From: Chaetoderma sp. LZ-2023a
Lineage: Eukaryota; Mollusca; Caudofoveata; Chaetodermatida; Chaetodermatidae
Reading direction: 5' to 3'
Assembly (NCBI GenBank): GCA_034401795.1
Contig: CM067363.1
Location: 32,361,470-32,425,469 of the forward strand
DNA length: 64,000 nucleotides
Made by a program: the position numbers and the translations under genes. This document shows positions 55,771 through 64,000 of the stretch, one piece after another. Positions within the stretch are counted from its first letter, which is position 1. The number at the start of each line of letters is the position of its first letter. The notes under the pieces are model-generated. The model was not told the DNA's origin, searched no databases, and was given only the letters and a program-made list of their open reading frames with translations.

Positions 55771-56309
55771 AGCACACACACATGCATATCATTGTTGTTC
55801 TGGCTTGTCTGATGGCCATGTTCATAATTGATTACCTTGACCTTTGACTCTTGAAAAACAAAGTCAATAGCGGCACAAAGTCAGATACAGTACCATTGTA
55901 CATTGTAACCTAATTTCCACACAGTGAGAGTTAGATGAAAATTAATCAGCAAATCCGGTCGGCCAAATCAAATATTCCAGCATACTGTATTTATTCTTCA
56001 GAAACAAACTCAACAGCTTCCATCTTGAGCCCTTGAAAACTATGTGCCGATAATAACTTCTGAACAATGGCGGACCTGATTACTGTTACACAGATGTCAT
56101 TTCAGACACCAGACCAATGAGAAGTTACATTATAGACTAGTTCCTGAATCCACTTTAATACGGATGCTTCTAGGTCAAATTCGCTTATATAAAGTAGGTG
56201 TACATGAAATAAGTCTGCCTCTCATACAAAGCCTCTCAGGCATGTCAGGAGAAGCAGATGTGTAGATGAAGTCATATTTCTTCATCCAATACAGGAATCC
56301 AGTTTTATA

Positions 56310-56545
56310 TATGTCCCACCCATCTCTAGCTAATGCATTGCCCGTGTTGGGATTGATCGAGCACTGCACTCTCTGAATTTCAATTTCCAGAAAACTAGAC
56401 AGGTGAGCCATTGCATATTTTGAAACTAATTTGACTGGGTGCTGTTGCTGCCTAATGTTTATTAAATAGTAAAGATATACAATTCGTACAACAACGCTTA
56501 GTCCATTATCAATTAAGCCTTCATGCTGAACTTATCTTCGACATT
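56310..56545 (-). repeat. Family B repeat, copy 5 (reverse)
   Basis: CATCTCTAGCTAATGCATTG, GTGTTGGGATTGATCGAGCA, TTCCAGAAAACTAGACAGGT, TTTTGAAACTAATTTGACTG, GGTGCTGTTGCTGCC, ATGTTTATTAAATAGTAAAG and ATACAATTCGTACAACAACG. It stops before the CRE-like part, near the 30-bp array. Confidence 0.7.
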
Positions 56546-56550
56546 CATTC

Positions 56551-56700
56551 GGGTTTATATTGGTGGGTTAGATCCCTCCCGGGTTTATATTGGTGGGTTA
56601 GATCACTCCCGTGGTTATATTGGTGGGTTAGATCACTCCCGTGGTTATATTGGTGGGTTAGATCACTCCCGGGTTTATATTGGTGGGTTAGATCACTTCC
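56551..56700. repeat. 30-bp tandem repeat, exactly five units
   Basis: The unit is GGGTTTATATTGGTGGGTTA followed by GATCACTCCC. Boundaries fall at 56551, 56581, 56611, 56641, 56671 and 56700. The two middle copies share GTGG for GGGT at the start. Confidence 0.95.
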
Positions 56701-57067
56701 GGGTTTCGATATATGTTAATTCCAGGTGTTAATGTAAAGCATGTGTTTCTGAACAGGCAAAAATTGCTCGTTTTCACTTAGACATTTTTTATCAAGAATT
56801 TTCAATAAATTACAATAACTTTTCATACAGATTAATGTAATCATTGCATTCATCTTCCAATAATGGGATATTCATTTAAGTGAAATTCACTAATTATTAG
56901 AGCTAAAATTAGCCATCAGAAATCCGCCTATGAAATTCATATATCATCTAAGATAACTTAGATTCTCAGTTTCCTTAAGTTATTTCTTGCTCGTTAAAAT
57001 TCATGCAATGTACATCATGACTTACCCAATGCATTTATGTTTTACCTCTAAACGTGTTTGAATTTAT

Positions 57068-57299
57068 TTAACTCTTTAATAGTCAAATTTGGTCACGAAA
57101 ATAAAATTATTTTCTTATTGAATGTCTATTTACAGGCCAAGAGTATACAATTTTTTTTAATTTGTCACTGGAATGACTGGTTATTTTATCAAGTCTGTCA
57201 TTCCAGTGATAAATTTTATTCTCTTGGCCTGTAATTTTGGACATTCCACAAGACCATAGCAGCGGCCAAATTTGGTTGGCTTGACCTTTAAAGGGTTAA
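57068..57299. mobile_element. TTAA-bounded palindromic MITE (family H), complete
   Basis: 232 bp from TTAACTCTTTAATAGTCAAA to GACCTTTAAAGGGTTAA, with TTAA at both ends and subterminal CAAATTTGGTCA and GGCCAAATTTGG. The hairpin at 57120-57245 has outer arms AATGTCTATTTACAGGCCAA then GAG, and CTCTTGGCCTGTAATTTTGG then ACATT. It is the best-defined copy for the ends of family H. Confidence 0.75.
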
Positions 57300-57624
57300 C
57301 CCGCTTATAATGTGGGCGTGTTATTAAAAGCTGTGTCATTAAAATATCACCACGTTTGTTTCGTTAATGTTGTCCTTATGGCAGGGCAAATTTAAAATTG
57401 GTTCACAGCTGTACCATATATGTAGTGAAGATTCCGGCACTCGCGCATATCTGATGTTATCATGAACCTACCTGGATAGGTGTAATCCCAATAAAAGTAA
57501 ATTATTGTAGCACACTGAATTACCTAGCAATGATTTTACTAATGAATTACATGTAAAGTACAGGTCAGAAATAGGTATCATGTTTCTAAAACAAAACAAA
57601 AAAGTACCGCTACTCTTCAAACGG

Positions 57625-58004
57625 AGGATTTCAGCTTCTCAGTCAATCATATGACATTAAATAATCAACAACGTGATGTGTGGGCTGACGTCATAATCAA
57701 TTACGCCAGGAATTACGTGGCTAAGTTTGTCACAAACATATAATTGATGATGGACTAAGGGTCGTTGTACAAATTGTATGTCTTTACTATTTATTAAACA
57801 TGCTGTTGAATAGGCAATAACAACACCCAGTCAAATTAGTTTCAAATTATTCAACAGCTTACATGTATAGTTTTCTGGTTGAGATGGATCCCAACACAGG
57901 AAAAGGATGGGTAGAGCTCAGCGACAGATAGGTGGGGGCATAGATAAGTGGATTCCTCCATTGGATCATTCAATCCAATCATGTTCAAAATAACCAACGA
58001 AACA
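57625..58004 (+). repeat. Family B repeat, copy 6, and shared flank
   Basis: GCTTCTCAGTCAATCATATG, GCTGACGTCATAATCAATTA, TTGTACAAATTGTATGTCTT, CTATTTATTAAACATGCTGT, AATAACAACACCCAGTCAAA, TATTCAACAGCTTACATG and TGGATCCCAACACAGG. After the family end, 57965-58015 (TTCAATCCAATCATGTTCAA, ACATTTCTTACTAACAATGA) matches 27298-27346 and leads into the 39-bp array. Confidence 0.7.
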
Positions 58005-59335
58005 TTTCTTACTAACAATGAGACTCATTCACTTCACTCACGTTGTCCTACACACAATGAGACGCATTCACTTCACTCCAATTGTCCTGCACACAATGAG
58101 ACTCATTCACTTCACTCACATTGTCCTACACACAATGAGACTCATTCACTTCACTCACGTTGTCCTACATACAATGAGACTCATTCACTTCACTCCAATT
58201 GTCCTGCACACAATGAGACTCATTCACTTCACTCACGTTGTCCTACACATATTGAGACTCATTCACTTCACTCACATTGTCCTACGCACAATGAGAGTCA
58301 TTCACTTCACTCACGTTGTCCTACACACAATGAGAGTCATTCACTTCACTCACGTTGTCCTACACACAATGAGACTTATTCACTTCAACCACGTTGTCCT
58401 ACACAAAATGAGACTCATTCACTTCACTCACGTTGTCCTACACACAATGAGACTTATTCACTTCAACCACGTTGTCCTACACATAATGAGACTCATTCAC
58501 TTCACTCATGTTGTCCTACACACAATGAGAGTCATTCACTTCACTCACGTTGTCCTACACACAATGAAACTCATTCACTTCATTCACGCTGTCCTACACA
58601 AAATGAGAGTCATTCACTTCACTCACATTGTCCTACACACAATGAGACGCATTCACTTCACTCACATTGTCCTACACACAATGAGACTCATTCACTTCAC
58701 TCACGTTGTCCTACACACAATGAGACGCATTCACTTCACTCACATTGTCCTACACACAATGAGACTCATTCACCTCACTCACGTTGTCCTACACACAATG
58801 AGACTCATTCACTTCACTCATGTTGTCCTACACACAATGAGACTCATTCACTTCACTCACATTGTCCTACACATAATGAGACTCATTCACTTCACTCATG
58901 TTGTCCTACACACAATGAGACTCATTAACTTCACCCACGTTGTCCTACACACAATGAGACGCATTCACTTCACTCACATTGTCCTACACACAATGAGACT
59001 CATTCACTTCACTCACATTGTCCTACACACAATGAGACTCATTCACTTCACTCACATTGTCCTACACACAATGAGACTCATTCACTTCACTCACATTGTC
59101 CTACACACAATGAGACTCATTCACTTCACTCACATTGTCCTACACACAATGAGACTCATTCACTTCACTCACATTGTCCTACACACAATGAGACTCATTC
59201 ACTTCACTCACGTTGTCCTACACACAATGAGACTCATTCACTTCACTCACATTGTCCCACACACAATGAGACGCATTCACTTCACTCATGTTGTCCTACA
59301 CACAATGAGACGCATCCACTTCACTCTCGTTTTTT
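58005..59335. repeat. 39-bp minisatellite, about 34 units
   Basis: The unit is GTTGTCCTACACACAATGAG followed by ACTCATTCACTTCACTCAC. Variation is concentrated at a few sites: C/T in CACGTTG or CACATTG, T/G in GACTCATT or GACGCATT, and AATGAGAGTCA. The right-hand third is most homogeneous. The 13-codon period gives open plus-strand frames of 326 and 446 codons with no start context or family match. Confidence 0.95.
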
Positions 59336-59455
59336 TACTTTTACCTATCAACCATTAGATGCAGGATTCAAAGTGGTTAATCATGGTAGAACTACCATGG
59401 AAAATCATGGTACGGGTAGTTCATGGTTTCCCACATTCCATTTCATCTGGGTATT

Positions 59456-59637
59456 CAACCTGTAGCACACTTATGTCCATATTCTATCTTTTACTGTGTC
59501 AATGGCAAAGAAACAAGTGTACATTTTTCAACAATTCTGGTGAAAGATGTTGCTGTCTACAACAGCACCATCTTTCATCACATCTATTGAAAAATAAACA
59601 CCAGTTCATCTTTTACTTTACTTTGTAAGGGTTAAGC
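59456..59637. mobile_element. Palindromic MITE (family C), second copy
   Basis: ATTCTATCTTTTACTGTGTC matches 44493. The hairpin has arms TTTTTCAACAATTCTGGTGA then AAGATGTTGCTG, and CAGCACCATCTTTCATCACA then TCTATTGAAAAAT. The right end is CTTTGTAAGGGTTAA. A 34-bp array starts with the next bases. Confidence 0.65.
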
Positions 59638-59990
59638 TCGGCTATTCCATACATTACTACATGTAAGCTCAGCTTTCCCATACAGCACTCCTACATGTAA
59701 GCTCAGCTTTCCCATACAGCATTCCTACATGTAAGCTCAGCTTTCCCATACTGCACTCCTACATGTAAGCTCAGCTTTCCCATACAGCACTCCTACATGT
59801 AAGCTCAGCTTTCCCATACAGCACTCCTACATGTAAGCTCAGCTTTCCCATACAGCATTCCTACATGTAAGCTCAGATTTCCCATACTGCACTCCTACAT
59901 GTAAGCTCAGCTTTCCCATACATGCCATACAGCATTCCTACATGTAAGCTCCGCTTTCCAATACATCCCATACAGCATTCCTAGGTCAGT
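59638..59990. repeat. 34-bp tandem repeat, about 10 units
   Basis: The unit is TAAGCTCAGCTTTCCCATAC followed by AGCACTCCTACATG. The first unit overlaps the TTAAGCTC at the right end of the MITE. Confidence 0.9.
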
Positions 59991-60016
59991 CTAAAGCCAT
60001 AATTACATCTAACCAA

Positions 60017-60201
60017 TTAACACTCAAGTTGGTCAAAAATAGACCATGAGAATACTATTTTTGGAAATTTACCACTAGAGACAACCGAGCCAGTTATTCC
60101 AGTGGTAAGTTTTCAAAGATAGTTATCTCGTGGTATGCAGATGGACATTTTCTGTGAGATGATTGAAAATGTCTTGACAATATTTAAGAGATAAAGGGTT
60201 A
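60017..60201. mobile_element. Palindromic MITE (family H) at edge of 62-bp array
   Basis: The left end is TTAACACTCAAGTTGGTCAA and the right end is AGAGATAAAGGGTTA. The hairpin includes ACTATTTTTGGAAATTTACC and GCCAGTTATTCCAGTGGTAA, AGTTTTCAAAGATAGTTATC. One outboard array-like unit (TCAGTCTAAAGCCATAATTA at 59984-60003) lies to its left. Confidence 0.65.
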
Positions 60202-62060
60202 CAATTAAGCTAGCTCTACATTCCCACATACATGTAAGATTTTTAGACCTCAGTCTATACCCATCATTACAATTAAGCTAGTCCACATTCCCACACAGCA
60301 TTCATAGACAGCAGTCTCTACCCATCATTACAATTAAACTATAGCTCCACATTCCCACATCACTTTCATAGACCTCAGTTTAAAACCATCATTACAATTA
60401 AGCTATAGCTCCACATTCCCAGATAGCATTCATAGACCTCAGTCTAAACCCATCGTTACAACTAAGCTAGCTCCACATTCCCACATAGCATTCATAGACC
60501 GCAGTCTAAACCCATCGTTACAACTAAGCTAGCTCCACATTCCCACATAGCATTCATAGACCTCAGTCTAAACTCATCATTACAATTAAGCTAGCTCCTA
60601 GCTCCACATTCTCACATAGCATTCATAGACCTCAGTCTAAACCCCGCATTACAATTAAGCTAGCTCCACATTCCCAGATAGCATTCATAGACCTCAGTCT
60701 AAATCGTTACAATTAAGCTAGCTCCACATTCCCAGATAGCATTCATAGCTGTCAGTCTAAACCCATCGTTACAATTAAGCTAGCTCCACATTCCCACACA
60801 GCATTCATAGACCTTGGTCTAATCCCATCGTTACAATTAAGCTAGCTCCACATTCCCACATAGCATTCATAGACATCAGTCTAAACCCATCATTACAATT
60901 AAGCTAGCTCGACATTCCCACATAGCATTCATAGACACCAGTCTAAAACCATCATTACAATTAAGCTAGGTTCACATTCCCACATAGCATTCATAGACCT
61001 CAGACTAAAACCATTGATACAATTAAGCTAGCTCCACATTCCCACACAGAACTCATAGTCCTCAATCTAAACCCATCGTTACAATTAAACTATAGCTCCA
61101 CATTTTCACATAGCATTCATAGACCTCAGACTAAAACCATCATTACAATTAAGCTAGCTCCACATTCTCACATAGTATTCATAGACCTCAGTCTAAACCC
61201 ATCATTACAATTAAGCTAGCTCCACATTCCCACATAGCATTCATAGACCTGTCTAAAATCATCATTACAATTAAGCTATAGCTCCACGTTCCCAGATAGC
61301 ATTCATAGTCCTCAGTCTAAACCCATCATTACAATTAAGCTATAGCTCCACATTCCCAGATAGCATTCATAGTCCTCAGTCTAAACTCATCATTTCAATT
61401 AAGCTATAGCTCCACATTCCCACATAGCATTCATAGACCTCAGTCTAAAGCCATCGTTACAATTAAGTTAGCTCCACATTCCCATATAGCATTCACAGAC
61501 CTCAGCCCAAAACCATTGTTACAATTAAGCTATAGCTCCACATTCCCAGATAGCATTCATAATCCTCAGTCTAAACTCATCATTTCAATTAAGCTATAGC
61601 TCCACATTCCCACATAGCATTCATAGACCTCAGTCTAAAGCCATCGTTACAATTAAGCTAGCTCCACATTCCCATATAGCATTCATAGACCTCAGTCTAA
61701 AGCCATCGTTACAATTAAGCTATAGCTCCACATTCCCATATAGCATTCACAGACCTCAGCCCAAAACCATTGTTACAATTAAGCTAGCTCCACATTCCCA
61801 CATACATGTAACACTCATAGACCTCAGTCTAAAACCATCGTTACAATTAAGCTATAGCTCTGCGTTCCTATACAGCATCCATAGACCACAGTCTAAAACC
61901 ATCGTTACAATTAAGCTAGCTCAACATTCCCACATACATGTAACACTCATAGACCTGTCTAAAACCATCGTTACAATTAAGCTATAGCTCCGCGTTCCTA
62001 TACAGCATCCATAGACCACAGTCTAAAACCATCGTTACAATTAAGCTAGCTCCGTGTTCC
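60198..62060. repeat. 62-bp satellite, about 30 units
   Basis: The unit is ATTACAATTAAGCTAGCTCC, ACATTCCCACATAGCATTCA, TAGACCTCAGTCTAAACCCA, TC. The two unit types AAGCTAGCTCC and AAGCTATAGCTCC are interspersed, and blocks such as 61360-61480 and 61560-61680 are near-duplicates. It is non-coding. Confidence 0.95.
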
Positions 62061-62394
62061 CACACAATCAAATAATTAATTAGCCAATCCAAGCCTCATG
62101 CTCTATGCAATTCCTCTATACAATGCCATTACCTGTTAAATCCACAGAACAATTAACTTTCAAAAGCTTATAGTTATTTAAGTTAGGCTTGCGCGATTAT
62201 GCAATTTTTATGAAGGCGATTATTTCAGATAAATAATTACTATTATTCAATGAATTGACCTCAAGTGTGCTGGATGTAGGCATGGTGATATGCAAATAGC
62301 AACCTTCTGTGGATGATTTCAGAGCATTCTACTGTCTAAATAGCCAGCTGCAATCCCGGGATTTAATTTCCTATTCTAATTTAGGCTACTATTT

Positions 62395-63745
62395 GTGATC
62401 AAAAAGACGTGACTATCTTCCTGAGGTGCACGTGACCAAAAAGATGTGGCTATCTTTCTGAGCTACACATGGACAAAAAGATGTGACTATATTCCTGAGC
62501 TACATGTGACCAAAAGACATGATTATCTTCCTGAGGTACACATGACCAAAAAGACATGACTTATAATCTTCCTGAGGTACACGTGATGAAAAAGACGTGA
62601 CTATCTTCCTGAGCTACATGTGACCAAAAAGATGTGACTATCTTCCCGAGGTACACGTGATCAAAAAGATGTGACTATCTTCCTGAGCTCCACGTGACCA
62701 AAAAGATGTGACTACCTATCTGAACTACACGTGATCAAAAAGACGTGACTATCTTCATGATGTACACGTGATTCAAAAGACCTGACTACCTTCCTGAGGT
62801 ACATGTGACCAAAAGACATGATTATCTTCCTGAGGTACACATGACCAAAAAGACATGACTTATAATCTTCCTGAGGTACACGTGATGAAAAAGACGTGAC
62901 TATCTTCCTGAGCTACACGTGACCAAAAAGATGTGACTATCTACCCGAGGTACACGTGATCAAAAAGATGTGACTATCTTCCTGAGCTCCACGTGACCAA
63001 AAAGATGTGACTACCTATCTGAACCACACGTGATCAAAAAGACGTGACTATCTTCCTGATGTACACGTGATTCAAAAGACCTGACTACCTTCCTGAGCTG
63101 CACATGACCAAAAAGATGTGACTATCTTCCTGAGGTACATGTGATCAAAAAGACGTGACTATCTTCCTGAGGTACAAGTGACCAAAAAGAAGTGACTATC
63201 TTCCTGAGCTACACGTGACCAAAAAGATGTGGCTATCTTCCCGAGGTACACGTGATCAAAAAGATGTGACTATCTTCCTGAGGTACATGTGACCAAAAAG
63301 ATGTGACTATCTTCCTGAGGTACATGTGACCAAAAAGATGTGGCTATCTTACCGAGGTACACGTGATCAAAAAGATGTGACTATCTTCCTGAGGTACATG
63401 TGACCAAAAAGATGTGACTATCTTCCTGAGGTACACGTGATCAAAGACGTAACTATCTTCCTAAACTACACATGACCAAAAAGACATGACTATCTTCCCG
63501 AGGTACATGTGATCAAAAAGACATGACTATCTTCCTGAGGTACATGTGACCAAAAACATATGACTATATTCCTGAGGTACAGGTGATCAAAGACGTGACT
63601 ATCTTCCTGAGCTACACGTGACCAAAAAGATGTGACTATCTTCCTGAGCTACACATGACCAAAAAGATGTGACTACCTTCCTGAGATACATGTGACCAAA
63701 ACAACGTGATTATCTTCCTGAGGTACATGTGACCAAAAAGGTGCC
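62395..63745. repeat. 37-bp satellite, about 36 units, with 299-bp higher-order block
   Basis: The unit is GATGTGACTATCTTCCTGAG followed by GTACACGTGACCAAAAA. An eight-unit block starting CAAAAGACATGATTATCTTC at 62511 is repeated at 62810 with few differences (period 299 bp). It is marked by the aberrant unit ACATGACTTATAATCTTCC. Many units contain the E-box palindrome CACGTG. Confidence 0.95.
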
Positions 63746-63764
63746 ATTACTACATCATGGACAC

Positions 63765-64000
63765 TTCCAGTTTTAGCTATGCCCCGCCCATCACCAGCTA
63801 AGCCCCACCCACACCTCGCTCGTATTGGGATCGATCGATCCCTGAACTCCCTGACTATCAATTTCCAGAAAACTATTCATGTAAGCTGTGATCAGCTTTA
63901 TTTTGAAATTAATTAGACTCAGTGCTGTTACAAAATATTCAACGGAATGTTTATTAAATAGTAAAGACATAGACATACAATTCGTACAAAATGTCGGACT
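63765..64000 (-). repeat. Family B repeat, copy 7, cut by the window end
   Basis: TTTTAGCTATGCCCCGCCCA, CAGCTAAGCCCCACCCACAC, GGGATCGATCGATCCCTGAA, CAATTTCCAGAAAACTATTC, TTTTGAAATTAATTAGACTC and ATGTTTATTAAATAGTAAAG, then ATACAATTCGTACAAAATG. The remainder lies beyond 64000. Confidence 0.75.

Larger units (their letters stand above)
53312..64000. other. Probable upstream RAB27 intron (no further exon found)
   Basis: No P-loop (GDSGVGKT) or switch I coding segment is visible on the minus strand here. The next RAB27 exon must lie beyond the window if the gene is complete. The region is filled by the elements listed separately. Unassigned gaps are 55771-56309, 56701-57067, 57300-57624 and 62061-62394. 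Confidence 0.6.

Noticed and set aside
57948-59358. Frames of 326 and 446 codons with HNETHSLHSRCPT and MRLIHFTHVVLHT repeats
   Set aside because: Product of the 39-bp unit. Substitutions do not favour synonymous sites in either frame by eye, and there is no non-repetitive coding flank.

Overview
The window is non-coding-rich animal DNA. Introns, consensus splice sites and DNA transposons rule out a prokaryote. Dispersed repeats that open with AACAAGAGGCCCAAGG and close with GGTGAGCTAA, plus GGGAGATAAC motifs, are of a kind I associate with molluscs, especially bivalves (from memory, not searched). Only one host gene is recognised: RAB27, on the minus strand. Three coding exons lie at 53226-53311, 43888-44115 and 33844-34039, with matching splice phases. 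They encode everything from the residues before WDTAGQER to a CIC C-terminus. The first coding exon (about 50 residues, with the P-loop) lies to the right of the window.

Layout. 1-10.2 kb holds decayed mobile-element genes: a piggyBac transposase, a member of an uncharacterised multicopy protein family, and pieces of three LINEs. 10.2-33.4 kb is mostly tandem arrays (units of 36, 66, 48, about 33, 43, 31 and 34 bp), with an apparently whole Tc1-like transposon at 19.8-21.4 kb. 33.8-53.3 kb is RAB27. Its two introns (9.8 and 9.1 kb) are packed with arrays (63, 27, about 210 and 76 bp), a non-autonomous hAT element, a second, broken Tc1 copy, an L2-like LINE end and an internally deleted mariner. 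53.4-64 kb, probably the upstream RAB27 intron, holds a Penelope-like element nested in another repeat, then 30, 39, 34, 62 and 37 bp arrays.

The most notable observation is the 76-bp array at about 50.2-53.2 kb. Each unit consists of the last 45 or so bases of RAB27 exon 53226-53311, its splice donor and about 30 bases of intron. A coding exon edge has thus been amplified about 22-fold within its own gene. A second theme is a set of short TTAA-bounded palindromic elements (TTAACCCTTT...AAAGGGTTAA, piggyBac-like MITEs). Four tandem arrays begin at or within about 15 bp of the end of one of them. Many long open frames here are by-products of array units whose length is divisible by three, and are not reported as genes.

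No LTR retroelement, Polinton, tRNA, rRNA or CRISPR array was recognised. Positions were read by eye; array edges are accurate to about 10-30 bp.
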